From the NCBI GenBank assembly GCA_020853775.1, contig JADYYH010000080.1:1-37184 (forward strand): 37,184 nucleotides of DNA, in the 5' to 3' direction. How positions within the stretch are numbered: position 1 is the first letter of the stretch; each line of letters opens with the position of its first letter. Positions 1 through 8,578 of the stretch are shown one piece after another. Below the pieces are notes generated by a model, which did not search any database, had not been told where the DNA came from, and worked only from the letters and a program-made list of their open reading frames with translations. This DNA comes from Nitrospira sp. (GTDB lineage: Bacteria > Nitrospirota > Nitrospiria > Nitrospirales > Nitrospiraceae). Made by a program: the position numbers and the translations under genes.

Positions 1-132
1 GGCCAGACGCCGGACCAGGTCTATTATGCCCATCTGACGACACGGCAAACCGCCGCGTAGTTAGGCATCCGCCAGGCGCCACTTAAGAATGGGCAGAAAC
101 TGTCCAACCAACCGGAGCCACCTCTGGAAGCA
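1..132 (+). mobile_element. Right end of an IS3-family-like insertion sequence (partial)
   Basis: The first 60 bases, read in frame 1, give 19 residues and a stop. They begin GQTPDQVYYA, which resembles the extreme C-terminus of IS3-family OrfB transposases (a TP-x-x-VY motif just before the end). The 70 bases after the stop, with ACTGTCCAACCAACCGG and CCACCTCTG, resemble the right inverted repeat of this family and end in CA at 131-132, as IS3-family ends do. The element enters from outside the window, so its length, left end and target duplication cannot be seen. The family call rests on recognition of short motifs only. Confidence 0.6.
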
Positions 133-636
133 ATGGCCGAGCAAGCGAACCGGGTGCCTAAGTGGAATGATACTTTGATAGAACGCCTGCGAAGCGGGCG
201 TGGCAGCGCGATAAGTGGGCAGAAGCGCGGGCGCGGCGTAGAGGACTTCGTCGAAACCGTCGTCACTAAAGTCTTTGGAAATGACTACGATTGCCGCTGC
301 ACATTCACGGGACAGCGGAATATGACTGCAAAGTGTGATTTTGCTATTCCATCCAAAGGCGCGCCACGAATAGTAATTGAATCCAAGGGCTATGGAGCTA
401 CAGGCTCTAAGATGACGGATATTATTGGCGACATTGAGAAAATTATTGAGGCTAAAAGGCCTGATACCGCGTTCTTATTCTTCACGGATGGAATGACTTG
501 GAACCAAAGGAAGAGTGATTTTAGGAGAATAGTGGAATATCAAAACAACGGCGATATTACGCGTATATATACCAAGTCCATGTCAGACCAGTTCGAAGCT
601 GATCTAATACAATTAAAGCACGAACATGGTTTGTAA
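133..636 (+). pseudogene. C-terminal fragment of a DpnII-like type II restriction endonuclease
   Basis: The 167-residue product carries a PD-(D/E)xK-type nuclease core: CDFAIP (Asp of the motif) followed about 13 residues later by VIESKGYGATGSKMTD, where E-S-K is the ExK part. This pattern, with the following IIGDIEKI and FFTDGMTW segments, resembles the C-terminal half of DpnII/MjaIII-type restriction enzymes. Full-length relatives are nearly twice as long, and the reading frame starts exactly where the IS end stops, so the N-terminal half appears to be missing, probably through the insertion. No partner methyltransferase is visible. The sequence is clearly AT-richer than the main part of the window, consistent with horizontal transfer. 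The fragment keeps the catalytic core and an ATG, so a truncated protein could still be made. Confidence 0.6.
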
Positions 637-1204
637 TTCCTAGCCTCTTGCTCCCAACCTCAATTAAGCGAATGAAACGAGCACGATAATTAAGCCAGCC
701 TTTGGCCCTATTACCCCTTTATGATCTTGCCAAGACCTCAGCAATAAGATGGTTGGTAATTTGAGGAAGAGGGCGAAATATTTAAAGCTACTTCCGGGAT
801 GAGGGGGCTTCGCCTCAGAACACTCTGCACTCCTGCGGCTTCCCCTGAATCTGCAAACCTTTTTTGTAGTTCTTCTTGTCGCAATGACGTGTTGGCTCTT
901 ATGGAGCAGCCTACAAACGCGACGCGGTGATTTTCTATACACGGCAGGATGACTTATATGAAGCGTTTGAATATCATCTCATCGTCATGCGAGGACACAG
1001 CCGGAGCCTGAGAAATGGAAGCAATTAAAACGGACTCACCGGCCACGCAAGACATGGGGATACACCAAAAAGTCATGATATATTTGCGTGAAATTTTCGC
1101 GGGCCACTGTACTCCAATGCCTGCTGCGATTGGCGAGCGATACATCGAATATACGTATAGTGTTGGCAAGTTAAAGATGCCAACTAGTACCTGGAGGCGA
1201 ATCT
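637..1204. other. Gene-poor stretch of 568 bp after the restriction fragment
   Basis: No reading frame here has a convincing start, ribosome binding site or recognisable product. The central part (about 780-900) holds a degenerate dispersed repeat. The last 60 bp contain the AGGCG/GGAGG-type ribosome binding site for the lipoprotein gene that follows. Base composition is AT-rich like the flanking genes. Confidence 0.5.
780..905 (-). repeat. Degenerate dispersed intergenic repeat (possible)
   Basis: Read on the minus strand, the segment runs from CGTCATTGCGACAAGAAGAAC through AGGTTTGCAGATTCAGG to GTTCTGAGGCGAAGCCCCCT. Phrases like cgtcattgcga...gaag and the translated SECSEAKPPH are familiar from dispersed noncoding repeats that are often mis-called as small proteins. 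No second copy occurs in this window, so the assignment depends on recognition alone. Confidence 0.3.
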
Positions 1205-2788
1205 ATGCGCGCATTGTGGGCGATTGTGTGTTTGCTACTTCTTGCTGGATGCGCCACGGAAGCAATTGAAAAGGCCCGAGACTTACAGAGCCGTGGTCGA
1301 CATGCCGAAGCGGGTGATTCTTTTGTGGAAGCAGCCACTGCCTCCAGAATATATGGGCTGTTTTCCTATGAAAAAATTAGTGATTATTATAGCAACGCCG
1401 CCTCGGAGTTTTCCAAGGCAGGAGATCACTCGAAGGCTGCAAATGCAGCTCAGCGGTGTATCAGAGTCAGTGAGATAGGTCTGCAAGCTATTGCTGAGAG
1501 CAAGGAAGACTTTAATAACTCCAATCATAACGATACTCTTGCGGTTGGATTTAAATGCAAATTAATGTTTGCATCTTCGAAAGCGCAGATTGCTGATTGG
1601 GAACCATTGTACAAAGTTATGCAGGAGTTTCTTCAGTTAAATCCTCGCGATACATATCATGTGAGCTATCGTGGTAGGGATCAAGATAGTCAGGAGTGGG
1701 CTATGGAGGTACTAAAGACCAGAGATCCTGAATTACTTGCTCGGGTAAATGCTCACATGCGAGCTTCTATTGCTTACGTTCACAATGAAGATATTCAAGA
1801 GGCGCAGCGCGAAAAAGAAAAAGAAGCCGATCGGGAGCGTAAGAAAGAGCAACGGCAAGAGTACGAGCGGCAGCATCCGGAGATTGCCCGCGCGCGGGAG
1901 GCGGAAATTACCCGTGCGGCCCGTGCGCGGGAGGCGGAGGCGGCTGCCCACCAAAAATTCGACCGGTGCAAATCTAACTGCGACAGTCAGACGCTTCCTT
2001 GCATCGCAGCATGCTATGGTAATTCGAACGATCCGATGTGCCCGTTACGATGCCAAGTAACCCTCGAAACATGCAAGACCGGCTGTGAGGAACAGCGGGA
2101 CGCTCTGATTGCTGGAGCGGGAGGTACACCTTTGGGCACGAGCAACAGTGGAACCGCAGCGTTATTGCAAGGCATGGTAGCGGTGGGGGATAGCCTAGCA
2201 GCTGGCAAGCCGCTTCCCCCTCACGGGGCGAGCGAATTTGCCGCTGCAGCGGCCCCACCGACCGTACCGTCTGCCGGATCGGGGAACTTAGCGCTTCAGC
2301 AGAGCCAACCCTCAGCCAACGGACTTCCGTCATCGGGAACAAGCGGATTCCCTGCTGCAGCGACCTCACCATATGGGGGACCTACTCATTCATGCCCGAC
2401 TTCGTTGGCTCACTTGGCGAATCAGCTTCCCCAGTATGATGTGCCCGATTTACAACAAGCTCGGTCTGCAATTCTCCAGCTCAGTACCACCGCAATGTAT
2501 CAGCGGATGCTTGCCTCGGGCATTACGCCGGCGAACGGTGCAAAGATGGCAATCCAGGACGCACAAAAGATAGCGGAGCAAAGAGAGATTGCTAAACAGT
2601 GCATACGGCAAACGGCAGCCAACCCCGAGTCAGTAATTTCCTCACTTGAGCATGGGACGTATCGATCTCCTAACCGGGCTGCTGGTGGAGTGCTAGATGG
2701 GTGCGCACAAGGATACGTGCTTATGCACTATTCGGCAGTCGCAGCGAAAGCAAGTGCGGTCGCCATCGCCTGCATGGCCAAACAATAG
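1205..2788 (+). CDS. Lipoprotein with charged coiled coil and eight-cysteine segment, function unknown
   Basis: The start at 1205 is supported by a GGAGG sequence about 9 bases upstream and by a classical lipoprotein signal: a short basic N-terminus, a hydrophobic stretch and the lipobox LAGC with Cys16. Residues 17-170 are helical and alanine-rich with TPR-like spacing. Residues about 198-253 form a very charged Glu/Arg/Lys coiled coil. Directly after it, residues about 256-295 contain eight cysteines in CxxxC-like spacing, suggesting disulfides or metal binding outside the cytoplasm. A Gly/Ala/Pro/Ser-rich linker (about 300-400) leads to a C-terminal helical domain. The next gene starts 7 bases after the stop, so the two are probably one operon. 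I do not recognise the family. The nearest neighbour upstream is a restriction-gene remnant, so this may be island cargo. Confidence 0.8.
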   Translation: MRALWAIVCLLLLAGCATEAIEKARDLQSRGRHAEAGDSFVEAATASRIYGLFSYEKISDYYSNAASEFSKAGDHSKAANAAQRCIRVSEIGLQAIAESKEDFNNSNHNDTLAVGFKCKLMFASSKAQIADWEPLYKVMQEFLQLNPRDTYHVSYRGRDQDSQEWAMEVLKTRDPELLARVNAHMRASIAYVHNEDIQEAQREKEKEADRERKKEQRQEYERQHPEIARAREAEITRAARAREAEAAAHQKFDRCKSNCDSQTLPCIAACYGNSNDPMCPLRCQVTLETCKTGCEEQRDALIAGAGGTPLGTSNSGTAALLQGMVAVGDSLAAGKPLPPHGASEFAAAAAPPTVPSAGSGNLALQQSQPSANGLPSSGTSGFPAAATSPYGGPTHSCPTSLAHLANQLPQYDVPDLQQARSAILQLSTTAMYQRMLASGITPANGAKMAIQDAQKIAEQREIAKQCIRQTAANPESVISSLEHGTYRSPNRAAGGVLDGCAQGYVLMHYSAVAAKASAVAIACMAKQ

Positions 2789-2795
2789 ATTCGAT

Positions 2796-3755
2796 ATGAA
2801 CTATATCCGTTGTTTGTTCGCTGCAATAATTTCTATAGTCCCCACACTCGCGCAAGCCGCAGATCTAGAGATAGTGTCGGCCCCACAAAATCCAACACCT
2901 CAAGAATGTGCGGCTATTGCCGGTCATAACTCACGGGTACAACAGAGCCTCGTCGCACAACACGAGCGATGTCTTAGCGGTTCGGCTTCGGCTACTTTGG
3001 GGGAGTACAAACGTGCCAACCCTTGCTCGAAGTTAGCCTGTCGTTCAATCCATCTTCAAATGGACTCGGTTCGTGAACGGATCGCTGCTATCGCAGGTGA
3101 CTGTCAATCTCGTATTTCAATGGAAACGAAAATTGGCTTACATGACAATGCTGGTCAAAATGCTGCAGAAGACGTGACCACCCAAACGGAAGTTAAGAAG
3201 TGGGCACTGCGGATCGATGACCTATTGAACAAGACTAATCATGTTGTCGAGATCGTCAAAAATCGAGACCGTCCTTGGAACTTAGTAGAGCCCGCATGGG
3301 GCGAAGCAGCAGCGAAAATCAGGGAAGAATTTGCGGATCGCATTTCAGGTGGAGCTACCAAAGACAACTTGGACTGGAGTGTCTACGACCTAATTTTTAA
3401 CAAAGCATACGATGCACAGATTGGGAACGCACAAGCAGCGGGCAATCCACTTGCAAGAATAATTAATGAAGCGATGCTATCACGCTTACATACAATATCT
3501 GCCGATGTTTATGGGCAGCTTGATCGGACGTTAATGGAAATAGAGCGTGATTCAGCACAATTTCCGACGCCGTCAACGAGTCGCCATCCTAAAAGCTCTA
3601 ATGCTAGCCGTAGTAACTCGCCAGAAGGATTTAAACCAACTAGTCGCTCGCAGGAGTGCGCAATCTTTCAGGATATGGAAGGGAGCTCTGCCCTCCTTGA
3701 TAACGATCCAGGCACTTGGATGGCCCTTAACGATCAGTGCAATGGCGCACGATAA
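2796..3755 (+). CDS. Secreted protein of unknown function, operon partner of the lipoprotein
   Basis: The frame is open from 2697, but the ATG at 2796 is preferred because it begins a normal signal peptide (MNYIRCLFAAIISIVP, then an AQA-A cleavage site near residue 20) and lies 7 bases after the previous stop. The mature part of about 300 residues is soluble and helical. It has cysteines in an N-terminal region (PQECAAIAG, NPCSKLACRSI, GDCQS) and a Ser/Pro-rich tail with a short Cys-containing end. It shares the Cys-rich, extracytoplasmic character of the upstream lipoprotein, so the two proteins may interact; that is inference. No family was recognised. Codon use and AT content match the lipoprotein gene rather than the genes after 3897. 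Confidence 0.75.
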   Translation: MNYIRCLFAAIISIVPTLAQAADLEIVSAPQNPTPQECAAIAGHNSRVQQSLVAQHERCLSGSASATLGEYKRANPCSKLACRSIHLQMDSVRERIAAIAGDCQSRISMETKIGLHDNAGQNAAEDVTTQTEVKKWALRIDDLLNKTNHVVEIVKNRDRPWNLVEPAWGEAAAKIREEFADRISGGATKDNLDWSVYDLIFNKAYDAQIGNAQAAGNPLARIINEAMLSRLHTISADVYGQLDRTLMEIERDSAQFPTPSTSRHPKSSNASRSNSPEGFKPTSRSQECAIFQDMEGSSALLDNDPGTWMALNDQCNGAR

Positions 3756-3896
3756 GGTGCGCTACTATACGGCTGAACTTCGATTCTCACTGCAAACGGT
3801 TCAAAGGGGGCGGGAGTCTTTATTTCAGGCTCCTCACACGGCTTCACACACCACGCCTCCCGACCACTCTTCTCCAGTCCTGAACGCCGCAGGCCC

Positions 3897-5366
3897 CTAT
3901 CTTGCCTTCTGGAGATAGATCAGTCCGGCACCCGCGAAGGGCACGGTGAGCATGCGTTCTCCACCTCCAGCGAGGCTTTCGTCCTGTTTCGTTGTCCCAG
4001 TTTCAAGTTCGATCCACTCCACCTGAAACGAGCCGCTCGCGCCGGTCAGATTGACGGTCACCGGCCGAGTTGTTCTGACATCCTCTGACTGCGTTAACGA
4101 AGCGCCGGCGGGGACATACACGAGATACTCCCGTCCTGAATCCGCCAGACAGTAGCCGGTCGAGGCCAGGTCCCCTTGTGGGGTCACACGCCCGAGGTCA
4201 AGCCGTTCGGCCCAGCGCCGTGCTTCTCCCATGGCGACACGCGCGCGCTCATGAATCGGTTCGTTCAGGACGGGCTCCCCGATCGTAAGTTCGTGCAAGG
4301 CGCCGAGCGGATCCATGTAAATCGGGTTGTAGCCCCGGAAAAAACTCTCCCAGACAAAGTCCCGGTCGCCGCCGATCCCGTGAATGTGATCGGTATCGAG
4401 GAGCATGACCTTGCGGCCGTCGGCCACCGGAGGATTGCGCGCATACTTGGTATAGCCGCCGGGAGAAATCCAGTCGGCCTCGCTGTCGAACAGGACAGCA
4501 TTGTCGCCACCGCCGAATTCCCCGAGTTGGAAGAATGTCATCCCGACCGGATGGGCCACGAAGTCTCGCTCGCGCTCATATTGTTTGATGAAGCGAATGA
4601 GGTGGTATTGCCAACCCACCGATTCCGGAGTGGCCTCGTTCACCACCTCATACAGGACGTTGTCTAAATCGTGCAGCGTCTCCAGCACCTGTCGGACATA
4701 GGCCTCTTGAATCTGTAATACGTGAGCCTCAGAAGATCGATGCACTTCCAAACCCAGCCCGTCGCCGTTGGCGTCACCGTCGATGCCGTTCACATTATTC
4801 TCGCCGTTCAGCGGATGCGCCTTCCATGCTCCCGGGGTCACCACGCTGAACCCTTGGAAGAACATCACCGAGACATAGATGCCGCGCTGCCCCGCTTGCT
4901 TCACCCTCGCTCGAAGCCGTTCGAAGTACGCCGGGTCGAAACGGGACAGATCCAATCGTGGCCCACCGTCTAAGGCGAGGCCCGGCCCGGTCCGCAGATA
5001 CGGCAGCGGTGCGATATCCTTTTCATTGGGGGGAGGATTCATGAGCCACCCGCCGTCTGAATGGATCGATTCAGTGACCCACATGCGGATGAAATTATGA
5101 TGCAGCGTGGTCAGACGATCAAGATAGGCCGGATAGTCGAACACCTGCGTGACATCCTGAAAGTTTTCCCAGGTGTGCGAACCGGTGACGTAGACGATAC
5201 GGTTGTCGGCATCGGCGAAATACCGTGGGTTGTCAGGGGACTGTCGTAGTGGCCCGTGAGTTGGCAACTGCTGCGGGGAATCCCCGGCCCGACCTTCCGC
5301 TTGGCCGGCGCCGCACAGCAACAGGACAGTCACGATACATTGCAGTATGTTTAAGTAACGCACCAT
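3897..5366 (-). CDS. Exported glycoside hydrolase, apiosidase-like (GH140/DUF4038 type)
   Basis: The protein is an exported (beta/alpha)8-barrel glycosidase of the DUF4038/GH140-like kind, acting on an unidentified carbohydrate. The N-terminus is a signal sequence ending near GAGQAEG. The barrel starts with NPRYFAD and VTGSHTWENFQD and continues with FIRMWV and LYEVVNEA, where the Asn-Glu pair is the typical acid/base site of clan GH-A enzymes. The segment LLDTDHIHG near MDPLG is usual in this group. The last 90 residues resemble the beta-sandwich often annotated as a putative collagen-binding domain. The frame opens at 5441, but the ATG at 5366 is preferred because GGAGG lies immediately upstream and the signal peptide then has normal length (489 residues in all). 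It is the last gene of a long minus-strand run and has no sugar-transport partner nearby. Confidence 0.8.
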   Translation of the reverse strand: MVRYLNILQCIVTVLLLCGAGQAEGRAGDSPQQLPTHGPLRQSPDNPRYFADADNRIVYVTGSHTWENFQDVTQVFDYPAYLDRLTTLHHNFIRMWVTESIHSDGGWLMNPPPNEKDIAPLPYLRTGPGLALDGGPRLDLSRFDPAYFERLRARVKQAGQRGIYVSVMFFQGFSVVTPGAWKAHPLNGENNVNGIDGDANGDGLGLEVHRSSEAHVLQIQEAYVRQVLETLHDLDNVLYEVVNEATPESVGWQYHLIRFIKQYERERDFVAHPVGMTFFQLGEFGGGDNAVLFDSEADWISPGGYTKYARNPPVADGRKVMLLDTDHIHGIGGDRDFVWESFFRGYNPIYMDPLGALHELTIGEPVLNEPIHERARVAMGEARRWAERLDLGRVTPQGDLASTGYCLADSGREYLVYVPAGASLTQSEDVRTTRPVTVNLTGASGSFQVEWIELETGTTKQDESLAGGGERMLTVPFAGAGLIYLQKAR

Positions 5367-5479
5367 CGTCCTCCACCGGCAGCGCATCTTGCGCATCGGA
5401 AATTCACGCCGCAGCGATGAACGAGTCTCATCACGTTGCATGATGAGGGCTGACCCATCCAGAGTCCATGCGAGGGGCG

Positions 5480-6382
5480 TTAGTGGTAGATGATCCGGCG
5501 CTCGCGGATATGCGCTTGTTTGATCCGGGGTTCACCGTCACGCAGTTCCCACCACTGAAACGTCTCCGTAATCCAATTCCCCGCCGTATCGTAGGCATAC
5601 CGGTAAGTCTTGCGGTCGGTGAGCCGTCCGGCGGCATCATAGCTGCGTTCTTCGATCTGACTACCGCGGTCATCGTAGCGAAACTCCGAATGCCCTTGTC
5701 TCCGTCCTCGCAGGTCCGACACGATTTTTTGCTGCACGTGCCCGCGGTCGTCGTAGGTGATCGCCACATCATGCCCCACGTCGAATCGGTCCGTCGTGAC
5801 GATCTGCTGCCCCGCTGCGTCATACCGATAATTCCGTTCGAATCGTTCCTCTATCAGACGCCCGGCGGCATCATAGGTGTACAGGTTCCGGTTCACGACC
5901 TGCACCGCATTGTAATGAAGGCCTCGCCTGAGTCGCCGAGACGCATCATAGTCATAGAGGGATACATTCTCGAACGTCCCATCGCCCCATGCCGACAACT
6001 CGGCCGACCGATTGCCCTGCGCATCATAGACCGCACGCGTTTCTTTCACGAGTTCGCCCCGTGCATCGCGGATCACTTCGGCGACACGTCTTCCATCCTG
6101 GTTGTAGACATATGTAAATCCTAGCGGCCATATGCCTTGGGGCGTGTCTTTCCCGCCCTGAACCCGTTCGAGAATATGCCCCTGCGGATCGTAGTAATCG
6201 GTTTGCGTCACGAGGCTGTCTACGGTTTCAACGGACCGAACGGTTCCGATCAATCCGTCTTCCTCCCTGACCGTGAGTTGGGCAGAAAGAACAGGCAGTG
6301 GTAGGCCCGCCGACTCGAAGGTGAACAGGCAGAGGAACAGCATGAGCGGAGAAAGCACCGCCCGATTCCATTGCCACCGCAT
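5480..6382 (-). CDS. Small exported YD-repeat (RHS-like) protein
   Basis: The product has about 300 residues, with a hydrophobic signal sequence (LSPLMLFLCLF) and then a series of YD-type repeats such as YTYDAAGRL, YRYDAAGQQ, RYDDRGSQ, SYDAAGRL and AYDTAGNW, spaced by about 20 residues. YD repeats form the beta-spiral shell of RHS and teneurin proteins. Here there are too few for a closed shell, and there is neither an RHS core-associated autoproteolysis motif nor a toxin tip, so this is a mini-YD protein of unknown role. The frame opens at 6484, inside fabI, but the ATG at 6382 begins the signal sequence and lies 58 bases after the fabI stop. No strong ribosome binding site is visible, so the start is uncertain. 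Confidence 0.75.
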   Translation of the reverse strand: MRWQWNRAVLSPLMLFLCLFTFESAGLPLPVLSAQLTVREEDGLIGTVRSVETVDSLVTQTDYYDPQGHILERVQGGKDTPQGIWPLGFTYVYNQDGRRVAEVIRDARGELVKETRAVYDAQGNRSAELSAWGDGTFENVSLYDYDASRRLRRGLHYNAVQVVNRNLYTYDAAGRLIEERFERNYRYDAAGQQIVTTDRFDVGHDVAITYDDRGHVQQKIVSDLRGRRQGHSEFRYDDRGSQIEERSYDAAGRLTDRKTYRYAYDTAGNWITETFQWWELRDGEPRIKQAHIRERRIIYH

Positions 6383-6440
6383 CTCGAATGAATCCGAGAC
6401 AACGCGCAGCAGGGATCGGGCGGACAGGATGGTCGGCTTC

Positions 6441-7220
6441 CTAGTCGACGGAAGCCAGGGAGCCGAGAATATGATATCCCCCATCGACGTAGATCACCTC
6501 TCCGGTGATGCCGCGGCCTAACGGACTGACGAGGAACAGCGCCGTGTCGCCGACTTCGCCCTGCTCGGTCGCCCGCCGCAGCGGCGCGAACGCGCGATGG
6601 TGGTCGACCATTTTGCTGATGCCGGACACCCCGCGTGCCGCCAGCGTTTTGATCGGTCCTGCGGATACGGCATTCACCCGGATATTCTTCGGGCCGAGGT
6701 CGTGGGCCAGATAGCGCACCGTCGCTTCAAGCGCGGCTTTGGCCACACCCATCACATTGTAGTGCGGGACGACCCGCTCGCTGCCGAGGTAGGTCAGCGT
6801 GACGACTGAACCGCCTTCCGTCATCAACGGCATCGCAGCCCGCGTCACGGCGACGAGGGAATAGGCGCTCACGTCGAGGGCCGTCGCAAATCCCTGGCGG
6901 GTGGTGTTCACAAATTCCCCGGTGAGTTCTTCGCGCGGGGCAAAGGCGAGCGAGTGGACGACAAAATCCAATCGGCCGAGTTTCTCCGAAGCCTGTTGCA
7001 TCATAGCGGCGATCTGGCTGTCATCGCCAACATCACAGACGCAGGCCGAAGCGCCCGGAAGGGTCTGCACCAATTCTTCGACGTTTTCGCGCAACCGTTC
7101 GTTCTGATAACTGAACAGCATCTGCGCGCCTTCCCGTGCGGCAGCCTGCGCGATGGCCCAGGCGATACTGTGCTTATTGGCCACACCGATGATCAGTCCC
7201 TTTTTACCTTCTAGCAACAT
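6441..7220 (-). CDS. fabI: Enoyl-[acyl-carrier-protein] reductase (NADH)
   Basis: FabI reduces trans-2-enoyl-ACP to acyl-ACP in the last step of each cycle of type II fatty-acid synthesis in the cytoplasm. At 259 residues it has the usual size. The nucleotide-binding segment GVANKHSIAWAIA (residues 12-24) is the FabI form of the short-chain dehydrogenase glycine motif. Tyr144, Tyr154 and Lys161 (TYLGSE and YNVMGVAK) match the catalytic Tyr-x6-Tyr/Lys arrangement. The C-terminal GEVIYVDGGYHI segment is also typical. An AAGGAG lies about 11 bases before the ATG. The neighbours on both sides encode exported proteins not obviously linked to lipid synthesis. Another fatty-acid gene, accD, is 22 kb away in the window. 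Confidence 0.95.
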   Translation of the reverse strand: MLLEGKKGLIIGVANKHSIAWAIAQAAAREGAQMLFSYQNERLRENVEELVQTLPGASACVCDVGDDSQIAAMMQQASEKLGRLDFVVHSLAFAPREELTGEFVNTTRQGFATALDVSAYSLVAVTRAAMPLMTEGGSVVTLTYLGSERVVPHYNVMGVAKAALEATVRYLAHDLGPKNIRVNAVSAGPIKTLAARGVSGISKMVDHHRAFAPLRRATEQGEVGDTALFLVSPLGRGITGEVIYVDGGYHILGSLASVD

Positions 7221-7381
7221 ACCGGCTTGTGCTCCTTCAATGAGAGGTCACCTGATTGGGCGCTGAACATACCATGATTCGCCTCCGGAGTGAATTGCCA
7301 CGCCTTCTTCACGGTGAGCAGGACGGGGTCTCCCATTCGACTGCGCGCGGTGCGCGAGCAGGAAGGGGATTGCAGCCACAC

Positions 7382-8248
7382 TCACAGCTTCTTTCGCACT
7401 TCTTTCCAATCCTTCGCCCCCTTGGCTTTGCGTGGCAGTTCGCCTTTGGGCAATTCCGGGACCACCACGACCTCCATGCGATGCTGCAAGAGCATGTCTG
7501 CAAACGCTCTCGTGCTCCCGATGCCGGATTTCATGGTCGTCCACCCGTTATTTTTCAACGCATCGAGGGTCGCATTCAGCCCTCCTGGTGTCGGCGTCGC
7601 CACGAACCCGGCAGGAAACTGATGCGCCCCCAGCCAGCGACGCACCTGCTCACTGGAGGCATGGCCCATCGGACCTTGTTCGTGACTCCAGACATAGACC
7701 ACGTTGTAATAGTACTGCGTCAGCCGGGACAATTCCTCGGCCGCCTCTGGAACCGGCATGAGCCCCGCGCCAACCGTTGTTTCCATCACGGGGGACTGTG
7801 CCGGAACTGCCGAAGCGGGAGCCGGTTGGATGAGCGCGTCTACTTCGACCACCACAATCGGACGCCGGCGTTCCCACACACACAGGGTTGCGTCAACTTT
7901 CTCCGCCGCAACGGGCGCGTCCGGATCGACCGACACGCTGATCACATTGGTGCCCCGCATTTTCGCCAGATAGTCAAACGAGACCTGTCCGCGCTCATCG
8001 GTTTTGCCCGTGGCGACTTCCTTGCCGTCGATCTGCAGATGCAGCACCACACCGCTCGACGGCGGACCTGCAGCCGTTACCGCAACCTGCGCTTCGATAC
8101 GAACCGCATGATTCGGCAACGTCAGGGCATCGCGCACGATCAACGTACCGGGGACCTTGCCGGCGGACTCGGCAGTCGTCGCGATCCCGATACAGGCCAA
8201 GAGAATCAAGCCAAATGTGCGCAATCCCGGACGAACACCTGTTGTCAT
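7382..8248 (-). CDS. Exported protein with Ig-like domain and degenerate HAD-like domain
   Basis: After a signal sequence (residues 1-29, ending TAESAG), residues about 33-118 form an Ig-like beta-sandwich with VVLHLQIDGKEVATGKTDERGQVSF, typical of bacterial Ig-like repeats. The second half reads like a HAD-superfamily fold: a hydrophobic strand then VEVDAL (Glu135, Asp137) where HAD motif I has DxD, a strand ending VYVWS (Ser188) at the motif II position, and SGIGSTRAFAD (241-251) resembling the motif III/IV region. The nucleophile Asp appears changed to Glu, so phosphatase activity is doubtful. The HAD reading is my inference from motif order; the safe call is exported protein of unknown function. 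The ATG at 8248 is preferred over 8281 because it gives a normal signal peptide. Confidence 0.65.
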   Translation of the reverse strand: MTTGVRPGLRTFGLILLACIGIATTAESAGKVPGTLIVRDALTLPNHAVRIEAQVAVTAAGPPSSGVVLHLQIDGKEVATGKTDERGQVSFDYLAKMRGTNVISVSVDPDAPVAAEKVDATLCVWERRRPIVVVEVDALIQPAPASAVPAQSPVMETTVGAGLMPVPEAAEELSRLTQYYYNVVYVWSHEQGPMGHASSEQVRRWLGAHQFPAGFVATPTPGGLNATLDALKNNGWTTMKSGIGSTRAFADMLLQHRMEVVVVPELPKGELPRKAKGAKDWKEVRKKL

Positions 8249-8287
8249 GATTCGGTTGGCTTTGTCTGCTGAGCACCACATGCGTGA

Positions 8288-8530
8288 TTAAGAAAACAGT
8301 CCGCGGTCGCGGCTGACGGTGAGATAGGTATCCCCCATACAGAACAACACGAGGCCGAGCAACGGCACGAGGGCGAACGACAACCAGCTCATCCACACGA
8401 TGATCAGCAGCAAGCCTGCTGCAAGGAGCGGCCCGCCGCGCTTTTCACCGATATAGAGATGACCGAGCCCTGGCACGAGAGACAAGGCCGCAGCGCGGAG
8501 AGCATGGGATGGTTTTTCCAGCGGGTCCAT
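8288..8530 (-). CDS. Small TM2-like membrane protein
   Basis: The product has 80 residues. The segment SLVPGLGHLYIGEKRGG (about 17-33) is the signature found in TM2-type and related small membrane proteins. Two hydrophobic helices follow, about 34-52 and 54-66. The tail is short and polar. No catalytic residues are seen, and the role of such proteins is generally unknown. It lies between the exported HAD-like protein (39 bases) and bcp (48 bases), all on the minus strand. No good ribosome binding site precedes the only ATG, so translation could depend on the upstream gene. Confidence 0.7.
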   Translation of the reverse strand: MDPLEKPSHALRAAALSLVPGLGHLYIGEKRGGPLLAAGLLLIIVWMSWLSFALVPLLGLVLFCMGDTYLTVSRDRGLFS

Positions 8531-8578
8531 AGGAGCTACAGAGGAGTGAGCGACGCAACCGCCGCAACGGAACAGGGG

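Noticed and set aside
664-942. A 92-residue minus-strand open frame
   Set aside because: It translates the dispersed-repeat-like DNA (SECSEAKPPH phrase), has no ribosome binding site and no recognisable domain.
1015-1269. An 84-residue plus-strand open frame before the lipoprotein gene
   Set aside because: It lacks a ribosome binding site and overlaps the well-supported lipoprotein start in another frame.
3756-3896. Terminator between the convergent genes at 3755 and 3897
   Set aside because: The best hairpin (GGAGTC/GGCTCC) relies on a G-T pair, has a 9-base loop and no T-run.
5468-6124. A 218-residue plus-strand open frame
   Set aside because: It is antisense to the YD-repeat gene, whose repeat pattern on the minus strand is unmistakable.
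7256-8272. A 338-residue plus-strand open frame
   Set aside because: It lies antisense to the exported HAD-like gene; composition is Arg/His/Gln-rich as expected for a shadow of GC-rich coding DNA.
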